From NCBI GenBank assembly GCA_016785955.1, contig JAEUWH010000026.1:1-64000 (forward strand): 64,000 bases of DNA, in the 5' to 3' direction. The DNA is from Pseudobdellovibrionaceae bacterium. GTDB lineage: Bacteria > Bdellovibrionota > Bdellovibrionia > Bdellovibrionales > Bdellovibrionaceae. Shown here piece after piece: positions 53,909 to 62,318 of this stretch; positions within the stretch are counted from its first letter, which is position 1; the number at the start of each line of letters is the position of its first letter. The notes under the pieces are model-generated. The model did not search any database. It was not told where the DNA came from and was given only the letters and a program-made list of their open reading frames with translations. The position numbers and the translations under genes are program-made.

Positions 53909-54019
53909 ATATCACCTCGAAGTGAGCAGGCTAAACCGAGAAAAGGTGGAGATCAAACTTTTCGTCTTATTAAGACAGGCATCGTCGAACTTACCAGTGT
54001 ACGGCTCTTTAATTCAATC

Positions 54020-54766
54020 CTAATTGATTAGGCCCAAATATTCTTTGGTTCCAATTTGGTCTAAAACGGCTGGAATTTTTCCTTCCACATGATTTTTGCG
54101 ATAAAGCGTTCGGGCTTTTAAAACAATCATACAACCCAAAGCACCACTTCCATCCTGATCCTTAACATCTGTATCACACGGAATATCTAGTTTTTTCTCG
54201 TCGTCACGATTCTGGGGGAAACCCGCCAGCGAAAATGTCATCCAATCGACATCAAATTTTACACCTTGTTGTATATCATAGATCGATCGAACTAACAGCG
54301 CGTACAAATTCTCTTTTACTAAGTAGGACATATAAACAGAGGGAACGATAATCGCGACTTTTTTTCTGCTCGCGATTATGTCTTTAATTGTGTCCACGAC
54401 CGGGGCCGGCTCGCGAGAAATGGCCACCTCTTCGCTGAACGGAATCAGGTTTTTAAACGGCAGTTCCGAAGCCACGATAATGTGTGCAAATTTATGTTCG
54501 GGTTCTAAAGAGTTCAAAAAACCCTTCCAAGCTAAATAATGACTTTGTCGTTCTGGGATGACGCCCAGGAAAAGTAAATTCTGACTTTGAACTTCCAATC
54601 TGAGTCTTTTGTATATGTTCGCACCATAATCTTCGGGAGAGACGAAGTGACTCCATGAAATTTTCGGAATTGGCTTTGGTTTTAAACCAAACACCACGGC
54701 GAAATAAACACCTCCGACAATGATAGAAACCGCAGAAACAATATAGATTACAGACGACTTTTTCAT
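54020..54766 (-). CDS. Membrane-anchored protein of unknown function
   Basis: A 248-aa protein with an N-terminal transmembrane helix (IYIVSAVSIIVGGVYFAVVF). A folded part outside the membrane follows that alternates strand and helix (LLFLGVIPERQSHYLAWKGF, HIIVASELPFKNL, KKVAIIVPSVYMSYLV), a Rossmann-like or ABC-binding-like pattern. Three cysteines are present (IPCDTD, LGCMIV) near the C-terminus. It lies 111 bases upstream of the SPFH pair on the same strand, so co-transcription is possible. No family was recognised. Confidence 0.65.
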   Translation of the reverse strand: MKKSSVIYIVSAVSIIVGGVYFAVVFGLKPKPIPKISWSHFVSPEDYGANIYKRLRLEVQSQNLLFLGVIPERQSHYLAWKGFLNSLEPEHKFAHIIVASELPFKNLIPFSEEVAISREPAPVVDTIKDIIASRKKVAIIVPSVYMSYLVKENLYALLVRSIYDIQQGVKFDVDWMTFSLAGFPQNRDDEKKLDIPCDTDVKDQDGSGALGCMIVLKARTLYRKNHVEGKIPAVLDQIGTKEYLGLIN

Positions 54767-54831
54767 ACCCTAGGAAGTACTGTATATTTATTTCAATGCC
54801 AATTAAATTTACGCAGGCTTAACGTCACAGG

Positions 54832-54867
54832 CCTCGCTGTATAAACGGTTGCGTTTCTACAGTGAGG
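54832..54867. repeat. Long hairpin (16-position stem)
   Basis: CCTCGCTGTATAAACG (54832-54847), loop GTTG, CGTTTCTACAGTGAGG (54852-54867). Fifteen of the 16 positions pair if one G-U wobble is allowed, and there is a single mismatch. It sits in the 507-base intergenic region (54767-55273) upstream of the repeat array. Confidence 0.75.
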
Positions 54868-55039
54868 ATCTCTATACATAAACTCAGGAAAATTATGGAT
54901 CGACCACGAACACTAGGACCAAACATTCACATTTTAGCCTTTTAACGTTCAAAGATAAGTGCTGGGTGTAATCAGCCGAGAAACTCCTGATAACGATGAT
55001 AACTTGCTGGCAATAACTTACTAATAGTAACTTACTGGC

Positions 55040-55169
55040 AATAGCTACCAACAATAGCTACCAACAATAGCTACCAACAATAGCTACCAACAATAGCTGC
55101 TGACAATAGCTGCTGACAATAGCTGCTGACAATAGCTGCTGACAATAGCTACTGACAATAGCTACTGAC
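55040..55169. repeat. 13-bp tandem repeat, ten copies in three variant blocks
   Basis: Ten units begin every 13 bases from 55040: four AATAGCTACCAAC, four AATAGCTGCTGAC and two AATAGCTACTGAC. Degenerate related units precede it from about 54999. The unit length is not a multiple of three and the region has no open frame, so it is non-coding. The rest of the gap has the hairpin above; the CoA operon promoter is presumably between the array and 55274, but I see no clear match. Confidence 0.93.
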
Positions 55170-55273
55170 AAGCCACAGATTCTGTGCATAATTCCCTTTA
55201 CGAAACTGAAACGACTGTGTTAGATCCAGTGAAAAGGACTTGATTCTCTATTGATGGAACAGGTACCAAGATT

Positions 55274-56011
55274 ATGAAAACTATATCTTCAAAAATTCAT
55301 GTTTGCTTAGTTGGCAATGGCCGGCTCGCCTTACAACTCAAATATTTCCTTGATCAAAATTTATATTCGTTTTCCCATGTCTACAGGTCTTTACATTCTC
55401 CGACGGAAATTGCAGATGCGATCACGCATGCGACCCATGTTTGGCTGGCCATTCACGATCAGGCGATCGAGGAATTCTACGCTCAGTATGTTGACAAAAA
55501 TGACTCTCAAAAAATCTGGGTTCATTTTTCGGGAGCTCACCACTCACAAAACATACACTCGGCTCATCCGCTTATGACTTTTTCGAAAATTCCCATGTCG
55601 CTTTCCGATTTAGCCCGTGTTCATTTTGTTGTGACACCGCCGACGAAACAAAGTACTCATGCAATTATTTTGACCGATTTGTTACCCCACTTTGCCAATC
55701 CCTGGAGCTTGTTACCCGACGATAAAAAGGCTCTCTATCACGCTCTCTGCGTAGTGGCAGGTAATTTCCCGATGATTTTATGGAGTGAGGTCCACCAACA
55801 ATTTCAAGCCTTAGCCATCCCTCCCGAAGCCTTATCGACATACATAGATCGCGTTGTGACCAATTTCAAAAATGAAGGTCCGTCCGCACTCACTGGTCCC
55901 ATCGTTCGTAATGATATCAAAACTATAAAAGACAACTTGGTCGCCTTAGACGGCCACAGACTAAAACCGGTGTATGAATCGTTTCTAAAAGCCAAAGGAA
56001 TTTCACTATGA
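55274..56011 (+). CDS. DUF2520/Rossmann oxidoreductase, candidate ketopantoate reductase
   Basis: A 245-aa NAD(P)-binding protein. It opens with a Rossmann fold (HVCLVGNGRLALQLKYFL). The C-terminal domain has VVAGNFPMILWSE and SALTGPIVRNDIKTIKDNLV, the DUF2520 signature, followed by a last helix with LKPVYESFLKAKG. It leads the pantothenate operon and its TGA overlaps the panB ATG. No panE-like gene is seen in the operon, and DUF2520-type proteins such as the reported PanG of Francisella have been proposed to be ketopantoate reductases. The role here is inferred from position, and the PanG-DUF2520 link is from memory. Confidence 0.72.
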   Translation: MKTISSKIHVCLVGNGRLALQLKYFLDQNLYSFSHVYRSLHSPTEIADAITHATHVWLAIHDQAIEEFYAQYVDKNDSQKIWVHFSGAHHSQNIHSAHPLMTFSKIPMSLSDLARVHFVVTPPTKQSTHAIILTDLLPHFANPWSLLPDDKKALYHALCVVAGNFPMILWSEVHQQFQALAIPPEALSTYIDRVVTNFKNEGPSALTGPIVRNDIKTIKDNLVALDGHRLKPVYESFLKAKGISL

Positions 56012-56802
56012 AATTAAACGCCCTGACATTTTTAGATAAAAAGAAACAGAAACAAAAAATCTCGATGATTACATGCTATGATTTTTCGTTTGCTCAAATA
56101 GTTAACGGCAGCGACATTGATTGCATTCTGGTCGGCGATTCCGCCGCAAATACTATGCATGGCTTTGCCAACACGGTTCATATAGACACCCAACTAATGA
56201 GCCACCACGTCGCTGCGGTCAGCAAAGGCGCTCCGAATAAATTTGTGATCGGTGATTTACCATTTTTGTCTTATCGTAAATCGCTGACTGCGAATATGAA
56301 TTGCGTGGAAACCTTAATGAAGGCCGGGGCGGAAGCCTTAAAATTAGAAGGTGCCTTGGGAAATTTGAATTTGATCACTCATATGGTACATTCGGGAGTT
56401 CCCGTGATGGGACATCTGGGGTTGACACCTCAATCAGTCCACACCTTGGGTGGGCATAAAGTTCAAGGCCGTGAAAAACAGGCTCAAACCGCAATTTTGG
56501 ACCACGCTAAAAAATTGGAAGAGGCAGGTTGTTTTTCCATCGTTCTAGAATGTGTGCCATCAATGCTGGCAAAAAAAATTGCAGATGAATTACACATTCC
56601 CGTGATTGGGATTGGCGCCGGACCTGACGTTGATGGGCAAGTTTTGGTATTGCAAGACCTGTTGGGTTTTAATGATAATTTTAAACCAAAGTTTTTAAAA
56701 AAATATTTCAGCGCCCATCAGGTTTTTAAATCGGTATTCAACGAATACCACAAAGAAGTCACGACCCAGATGTTCCCGACAGCAAAGGAAAGTTACGAAT
56801 GA
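56008..56802 (+). CDS. panB: 3-methyl-2-oxobutanoate hydroxymethyltransferase
   Basis: A 264-aa enzyme that adds a hydroxymethyl group to ketoisovalerate, making ketopantoate. Family blocks are KISMITCYDFSFAQIV, ILVGDSAANTMHGF, FVIGDLPFLSY, ALKLEGA, VMGHLGLTPQSVHTLGGHKV, and VIGIGAGPDVDGQVLVLQDL. Length is normal. Starts and stops overlap its neighbours by ATGA (panC ATG at 56799), showing tight translational coupling. Confidence 0.97.
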   Translation: MKLNALTFLDKKKQKQKISMITCYDFSFAQIVNGSDIDCILVGDSAANTMHGFANTVHIDTQLMSHHVAAVSKGAPNKFVIGDLPFLSYRKSLTANMNCVETLMKAGAEALKLEGALGNLNLITHMVHSGVPVMGHLGLTPQSVHTLGGHKVQGREKQAQTAILDHAKKLEEAGCFSIVLECVPSMLAKKIADELHIPVIGIGAGPDVDGQVLVLQDLLGFNDNFKPKFLKKYFSAHQVFKSVFNEYHKEVTTQMFPTAKESYE

Positions 56803-57563
56803 AGTCTCCCGTTGTTCTTAAAACCATCGCTGAAATGATCCAATGGCGCCGGTCTGTGGTCGACCAGTCCGTTGGGTTTGTGCCAACGATGGGAGCCCTT
56901 CATGAAGGCCACGCCAGTCTTTTAAAGAAAAGCGGTGACGAAAATGATATTACGGTTTTAAGTATCTTTGTTAATCCGACTCAATTCAACCAAACTCAAG
57001 ATTTAGCAAAGTATCCCCGGACATGGGACGAAGATATACGTTGTGCGACCGCGGAAGGCGTGGACGCTGTTTTTTATCCGTCTTTTACGGATATGTATCC
57101 CGACAATTATATTTTTTCTGTTCATGAAAATGATTTCAGTCACCTGCTGTGTGGCGCTTCTCGGCCAGGACATTTTCAAGGCGTGCTGACCATCGTGTTA
57201 AAGCTTATAAATTTGGTTCAACCCCAAAAGGTCTACATGGGCGAAAAAGACTATCAGCAATTGCATTTGATCAAAAAAATGGTTCAAGCTTTGTTCTTGC
57301 CAACACAGATCATTGGTTGCCCGACAATACGTAACGCTGACGGATTGGCATTGAGTTCACGTAATACACGACTCAGCGACGACGAGCGAGACCGCTCGTC
57401 ACTGATTTATAAAACGATCACTACCGCAGCCAATACGACCGAGGCCAAAACGATCTTAGAAAAGGCGGGTTTTAAAATCGACTATCTCGTAGATATCGAA
57501 AATCGTCGATATGCTGCCGTTTACGTCGGTGACGTGAGGTTAATTGACAATGTCCCACTCTAA
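56799..57563 (+). CDS. panC: Pantothenate synthetase
   Basis: A 254-aa ATP-dependent ligase that joins pantoate and beta-alanine. Blocks are VGFVPTMGALHEGHASLLKK (the nucleotide-binding HxGH is HEGH), LSIFVNPTQFNQTQDLAKYP, GVLTIVLKLINLVQP, YMGEKDYQQLHLIKKM and DGLALSSRNTRL. The C-terminus is somewhat short relative to E. coli PanC (283 aa), with the last domain reduced. The ATG overlaps panB's stop; its own stop lies 13 bases inside coaBC. Confidence 0.96.
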   Translation: MKSPVVLKTIAEMIQWRRSVVDQSVGFVPTMGALHEGHASLLKKSGDENDITVLSIFVNPTQFNQTQDLAKYPRTWDEDIRCATAEGVDAVFYPSFTDMYPDNYIFSVHENDFSHLLCGASRPGHFQGVLTIVLKLINLVQPQKVYMGEKDYQQLHLIKKMVQALFLPTQIIGCPTIRNADGLALSSRNTRLSDDERDRSSLIYKTITTAANTTEAKTILEKAGFKIDYLVDIENRRYAAVYVGDVRLIDNVPL

Positions 57564-58803
57564 AAAAATTCTTTTCATCCTGACAGGATCCATTGCCGTT
57601 TACAAAGCTGTGACGTTAGTATCGCGCTTAAGTCAACGCGGCCATGATCTGGAATGTGTTTTAACTAAATCTGCTTCAAAATTTATTGGCCGTGCGACGA
57701 TTGAAGGTCTTATCGGCAAGGCGGCCCATTCAGATTTGTTTGACTCTGAAAATGTCATGTCCCACATCCATCTTATTCGCGACGCCGATGCGGTTATTGT
57801 GGCTCCTGGCACGGCAAATTTTATCAACAAAATTGCCCATGGCTTGGCAGACGACCTGGCCAGTACGCTGTTCCTAGCTCATGATTTTAAAAAACCATTT
57901 ATTATCGCCCCCGCCATGAATACGAAAATGTACGAACATCCTCTCACGCAATCTTCTTTGAAGCGTTTAAAAGAAATGGGTGTTACGATTTTAGAAGCCG
58001 GCTCGGGAATATTAGCCTGCGGCGAGGTCGGCTATGGTAAATTGTTAGAGCCCGACATCATGCTCACCGAAATTGATAAAATTTTGGCACATACCCATGA
58101 AATGCATTCGTCTCGTCACCAAACACACCAGCGGCCACGAATTTTGATTACTGGCGGTGGGACCGTAGAGAAAATCGATGATGTTCGCTCGTTGACAAAT
58201 TCCAGCAGCGGCGAAACATCGATTCATTTGGCGCAGTATTTTTACGATTTGGGACTACCGGTAACATTGGTTGTTAACAATCAAAAAAATCTTTCCATCC
58301 CCGCAGGAATCGAATCCATTGCATTTACATCTTTTAATGACCTCAACACGATTCTTAAAAAGCAACTTTCGACTCATCATTACGACTATGTTATTCATGC
58401 CGCTGCAGTCAGTGACTTTAGCCTAGCAAAAATTGAAGGTCTGCCTACAAAAAAAACGCCAGCTAAAATTTCTTCGAAGAAAAATATTAAATTGGTCTTA
58501 AAACCAAATTTTAAAATTATATCGAAGCTGGGGCAGTACAGTAAAAACAAAAAAGTCAAAATTGTCGGTTTTAAACTGACTTCTCATGCCGACCCAAAAG
58601 CCACACACGATGCGGTCCGCAAGGTATTTGCTTATAAGCACGTCAGTCATGTCGTGCAGAACGATATAACTCAAATTAACCGGCAAAAAGGAATTCACCG
58701 TTTTTCATTATTTCAAAGAAATGGATTGCAACCACTAGACATCGAATCACGTGATCAACTTATGGCGCGGCTTGCGCAGATTGTAACCAAGGATCCTATA
58801 TGA
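57550..58803 (+). CDS. coaBC: Phosphopantothenoylcysteine decarboxylase/phosphopantothenate-cysteine ligase
   Basis: A 417-aa bifunctional enzyme. The N-terminal CoaC flavoprotein domain has [41 protein letters not shown] and the catalytic Cys in [11 protein letters not shown]. The C-terminal CoaB domain starts [17 protein letters not shown] and has [18 protein letters not shown] and [13 protein letters not shown]. Both activities are represented. The start is ATG at 57550 with GAGG ten bases upstream; a TTG two codons earlier is also in frame. It overlaps panC by 14 bases and its TGA overlaps the coaX ATG. Confidence 0.96.
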   Translation: MSHSKKILFILTGSIAVYKAVTLVSRLSQRGHDLECVLTKSASKFIGRATIEGLIGKAAHSDLFDSENVMSHIHLIRDADAVIVAPGTANFINKIAHGLADDLASTLFLAHDFKKPFIIAPAMNTKMYEHPLTQSSLKRLKEMGVTILEAGSGILACGEVGYGKLLEPDIMLTEIDKILAHTHEMHSSRHQTHQRPRILITGGGTVEKIDDVRSLTNSSSGETSIHLAQYFYDLGLPVTLVVNNQKNLSIPAGIESIAFTSFNDLNTILKKQLSTHHYDYVIHAAAVSDFSLAKIEGLPTKKTPAKISSKKNIKLVLKPNFKIISKLGQYSKNKKVKIVGFKLTSHADPKATHDAVRKVFAYKHVSHVVQNDITQINRQKGIHRFSLFQRNGLQPLDIESRDQLMARLAQIVTKDPI

Positions 58804-59606
58804 TTTTAGCATTAGACGTAGGCAACACTCAAATTTACGCTGGTCTTTTTACGACGGATAACAAAATGCTGGCCTCCTTTCGTAAAAATTCAAAAACAGG
58901 TTCGTCCTCGGATGAAGTCGGTATATTTTTACGTTCGGCGATTCGTGAAAATGGCTTTAATCCTGAAGATGTAAAACAGATCGCCATTTGTACCGTGGTG
59001 CCAGACGTTTTGTACTCGATCCGCGGGGCCTGCAAAAAGTATTTTGATATTTCGCCATTTGTTTTGCAAGCCGGAGTAAAAACCGGACTTAAAATTAAAT
59101 ACCGCAATCCCTTAGAAGTCGGGGCCGATCGCATTGCTAATTCGATTGCCTCGAGTGGTATTTATCCCGATAAGAACTTGATCATCGTAGATCTTGGAAC
59201 CGCGACGACCTTCTGTGCTGTTTCCAAAGATAAAGAATATCTCGGGGGAACGATCATCGCTGGTCTTAAAATCAGCATGGAGGCCCTTGAAAGCCGTACC
59301 GCTAAATTACCCGCAGTCGAAATCGAAGAAAAACATGAAGCGCTGGGACGATCGACGGTCGAAAGCATTCAGGCAGGCTTGTACTATGGCCACTTGGGAC
59401 AAATTAGGGAAATCAGTCAACGTTTACAAGCAGAGTGTTTTGCCGACGATCCCCCTGTCGTTATTGGCACGGGCGGATTTTCCCATCTATTTGAAAAAGA
59501 AAAAGTCTTCAATCGAATCATCCCAGATTTAGTTTTAAAGGGATTACTTGTTTCACTTGCCATGAACACCAATATGAATATCAACATGAACACTAAAGAG
59601 TCTTGA
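58800..59606 (+). CDS. coaX: Type III pantothenate kinase
   Basis: A 268-aa ATP-dependent kinase of pantothenate, distinct from the CoaA type. Motifs are [58 protein letters not shown] and [13 protein letters not shown]. The C-terminus carries a methionine/asparagine-rich tail [14 protein letters not shown], an unusual low-complexity end not needed for catalysis. It overlaps coaBC and is followed by panD after 7 bases. Confidence 0.95.
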   Translation: MILALDVGNTQIYAGLFTTDNKMLASFRKNSKTGSSSDEVGIFLRSAIRENGFNPEDVKQIAICTVVPDVLYSIRGACKKYFDISPFVLQAGVKTGLKIKYRNPLEVGADRIANSIASSGIYPDKNLIIVDLGTATTFCAVSKDKEYLGGTIIAGLKISMEALESRTAKLPAVEIEEKHEALGRSTVESIQAGLYYGHLGQIREISQRLQAECFADDPPVVIGTGGFSHLFEKEKVFNRIIPDLVLKGLLVSLAMNTNMNINMNTKES

Positions 59607-59613
59607 GGTATAT

Positions 59614-59994
59614 ATGAATGTTGAACTGATGAGATGTAAAATTCACCGCGCCACTGTAACAGAAGCAGACCTAAACTATGAAGGTTCTATTTCACTAGAC
59701 CCCGCATTGATTAAAGCCGCGGGATTATTTCTTCATGAAAAAGTAGATATTCTGAATTGCAATAATGGAGCCCGACTTACGACGTATGTTATCCAGGGAA
59801 AAAAAGGACAAGTGTGTCTGAATGGAGCCGCGGCTCGATTGGTGCAAAAAGGAGATTTAGTTATTATTGTTGCTTACGCCAGCATGCCGATCGAAAAAGC
59901 AAAAGACCACCAGCCCCAGGTCATCTTTGTAGACTCTAAAAATCGCCCTCGCGAAAAAAGACTAGAAAAACATTCGAAAAAGAGTCAGTATTAA
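59614..59994 (+). CDS. panD: Aspartate 1-decarboxylase
   Basis: A 126-aa proenzyme that makes beta-alanine for PanC. It self-cleaves at the Gly24-Ser25 bond in NYEGSISLD, giving the pyruvoyl group. Other blocks are LLHEKVDI-like LFLHEKVDILNCNNGARL, KGQVCLNGAAARLVQKGDLV and VIIVAYA. Its ATG has GAGG close upstream. It completes the CoA precursor set. The exported-protein gene that starts 5 bases after its stop may be in the same transcript. Confidence 0.96.
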   Translation: MNVELMRCKIHRATVTEADLNYEGSISLDPALIKAAGLFLHEKVDILNCNNGARLTTYVIQGKKGQVCLNGAAARLVQKGDLVIIVAYASMPIEKAKDHQPQVIFVDSKNRPREKRLEKHSKKSQY

Positions 59995-59999
59995 AAGGA

Positions 60000-60716
60000 A
60001 TGAAACGGCTTTTACTTTTAACTTTGCTTTTAACGATTCCAAAAGCATTTGCGGATTTTGATCTTCCCGTATTTAAAAATTGGCAGATGATGGAGGACAG
60101 TGAAGTTGTCGAAGACGAAAAAGTCCGTATGAATTGCTATCTTTTTAAAAACTATATTATTTTAGAAAAAGAAGAACCCGGCTTTCTGGGGAAAACTTTA
60201 TACTATAAAGAAAATAAAATTCTGAAAAAAACCGCCCCAGAATCTTATTGTAAAGATATTAAAGTCGACACGTTCAAAAAATTAGATTCCTCGGGAGCAT
60301 CCTTTTACGGTTCCTATAAGCACCTGCTATTTGTTCAAGATCCTGATGAACTTAGTGCGCGCACTAAGTTCGAAGTGTACAACTTGGAAACCGGGGTGCT
60401 GACATACTCGGGAATCAAGAATAACAATACTCAGATGAAGATCATTCCCATGTCTTTAAAAACCACGGCGCTGGAGTACTATCAAAGATACTTGGTGGAT
60501 TGTGATTTTAATTCTGATAAAATGCATTTACGATGTTGGAATGATTTTTTAGCTTCAATTGAAGTGCCCGCCGCCGTCAAAGTTCCCTACCCGAATTGCC
60601 CAAGATCGAAAAATCCCAAAAAACTTCAGATTTTCTTGAAAGTTCAGGTGGCTGATGTTCAAAAGTCAAAACGAACGTTCTTGTGGTCCAAACCTATTTG
60701 CGAGATTGCCCCTTAA
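60000..60716 (+). CDS. Exported protein of unknown function
   Basis: A 238-aa protein with a signal peptide (RLLLLTLLLTIPKAFA). The mature chain has cysteines at several places (MNCYLF, ESYCKD, VDCDFN, LRCWND, YPNCPR, PICEIAP), so it is probably disulfide-stabilised in the periplasm. No family was recognised. Its sequence contains the 24-bp palindrome at 60348-60371. It starts 5 bases after panD. Confidence 0.65.
   Translation: MKRLLLLTLLLTIPKAFADFDLPVFKNWQMMEDSEVVEDEKVRMNCYLFKNYIILEKEEPGFLGKTLYYKENKILKKTAPESYCKDIKVDTFKKLDSSGASFYGSYKHLLFVQDPDELSARTKFEVYNLETGVLTYSGIKNNNTQMKIIPMSLKTTALEYYQRYLVDCDFNSDKMHLRCWNDFLASIEVPAAVKVPYPNCPRSKNPKKLQIFLKVQVADVQKSKRTFLWSKPICEIAP
60348..60371. repeat. Perfect 24-bp palindrome inside a gene
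   Basis: Half-site GAACTTAGTGCG (60348-60359) is followed directly by its exact complement CGCACTAAGTTC (60360-60371), with no spacer. It encodes DELSARTKF in the exported-protein gene. Confidence 0.9.
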
Positions 60717-60790
60717 TCTCGGATTATATCCTTAACCAGCCATCTAGAAACTGGCAAAATTCATAAAAAAATTTCAAATTTGAGCGTTTT

Positions 60791-62305
60791 TTGTTCCCTC
60801 AGAAAACGATCAAGGCCATACCCTTGTGGGTGCTTTCACAAACAACTTTATCCAAAATTTTAACGGTGTCCGCGGCTCTCTTGGGTGGCATTTTTTTATT
60901 GATCGTTTCCTACTCAACATCTCAAAAAATTTGTGTAAAAAATCGGGCGATTGCATTTGTAGAATGGAAAAAGACGGTTATTCCATCGTGCGATACCAAC
61001 CTATCTGCGGATTGGTCTAAAGAAAATATTAAATTAGCAGAAATTATAAACCGACACCTAAGCGCAGTCAGTTTTTTAACCCCATCGACACGCTTTTCCG
61101 TCATGGTCACCGATAACCAAAATTACGTCAGCACGAATGGACGCAAAGTTATCGTCCCAATTTCTCTTCTAGAATCGTCTGATGTTTTATCATACATGGC
61201 CTTGAAGCACTGGATCGCCGACCAAAACAAAAATTTTATACATTTTGATTTACTTCACGAGACTCTGACCAACTTTTTATTTTTCAGTTTCACTGGCCAA
61301 GAGCCTCGTTTACCGCATCTTAAAACTTCTCAAGCCCCGGTATTTTGGAAGCCGGTCCAAAACACAAGCCACGCCAACTGCATCAGTGATTGGAAACTGA
61401 CGACTCAGTGGAACTTATGCATCAACCGCCATTATCAATTCTTTGAAACTCGTACAGATTTCATAAAAGAGCGACTTCAACACAAGTTTAATCAATCTTG
61501 GTCCACCGCCTACGCTCGCCTGAATTTGAAAGAGAAAAACGAACTGTTAAAATTTGTAACGAATCGAATTAAAACCTATACTATCGACGATGCGACTTTA
61601 AAGGAAGCCAGCTTTTCTAACTATATTAAATCGATGTCATCATTCTGGTACGTGAACGAATATTTTCCGTCCCAGAATGCTAACAAAGCAATGCTGGCTT
61701 CAATCATCAAAGATTTTAACTCTATTAATTTCGTCAATATCGTCGATCGATCCAAATTTGATTTAGTCATTTTTAAAGAAGGCCTCAAACTAAGCTCCTT
61801 AGATAAGTTTTTTAGTACACAGCAATCATCCCTCGTTGCTCTGTCCAACGGCGATGATTTTTCTATCTTTCCCATAAAAAAAACGATTAAAATTTCGTCT
61901 TTTTCTAAATGGTATGCCAATCAAATCGTGCTCGAGTCTTGCAAACCACTGCGCATGAAAGAAATCCTGAAATACACCGAATACACCGAAAAACTGTTGC
62001 TGATCTACACTTGCCAGCCATTGAACTCAGAAAAAATTGCCCAAATAGCAAAAGCAGGAATTTTGAATTATGCCCAGGTAAACAACGAGGAAATGTTTGC
62101 ACACTTTCATCTGCCTTCCCTGGTTTCTAAACGAAATTTGATTGATCCGAATCTTGAAGTCTTTCAGTTTCTCACCGAACGACCTCAAAAAAACTCTGTG
62201 TATGAACTTTTTGGCTGGCGTGAACTTAATTGGGATCAAATCTCGAAAACCTATCGGCCAAAAGCCGTCGTGGACGCCGTCAATCTCTTCCGCGTCCAAC
62301 TTTGA
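60791..62305 (+). CDS. Membrane-anchored or exported protein of unknown function
   Basis: A 504-aa protein with a hydrophobic N-terminal segment (ILTVSAALLGGIFLLIVSYS). A helical body follows with no known motif; several Trp-rich and aromatic blocks are present (WFWKPV-like FWKPVQN, SSFWYVNEYFP, FGWRELNWDQI). There are six or so cysteines (ICVKN, PSCDTN, NCISDW, NLCINR, ESCKPL, IYTCQP), as in periplasmic proteins. The start is TTG at 60791; other starts are possible, so it is uncertain. It ends 13 bases before the convergent helicase gene. No family was recognised. Confidence 0.6.
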   Translation: MFPQKTIKAIPLWVLSQTTLSKILTVSAALLGGIFLLIVSYSTSQKICVKNRAIAFVEWKKTVIPSCDTNLSADWSKENIKLAEIINRHLSAVSFLTPSTRFSVMVTDNQNYVSTNGRKVIVPISLLESSDVLSYMALKHWIADQNKNFIHFDLLHETLTNFLFFSFTGQEPRLPHLKTSQAPVFWKPVQNTSHANCISDWKLTTQWNLCINRHYQFFETRTDFIKERLQHKFNQSWSTAYARLNLKEKNELLKFVTNRIKTYTIDDATLKEASFSNYIKSMSSFWYVNEYFPSQNANKAMLASIIKDFNSINFVNIVDRSKFDLVIFKEGLKLSSLDKFFSTQQSSLVALSNGDDFSIFPIKKTIKISSFSKWYANQIVLESCKPLRMKEILKYTEYTEKLLLIYTCQPLNSEKIAQIAKAGILNYAQVNNEEMFAHFHLPSLVSKRNLIDPNLEVFQFLTERPQKNSVYELFGWRELNWDQISKTYRPKAVVDAVNLFRVQL

Positions 62306-62318
62306 GCCGAAGATTTCC

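Noticed and set aside
55040-55169. Possible CRISPR array
   Set aside because: Units are contiguous 13-base repeats with no spacers and no cas genes nearby.
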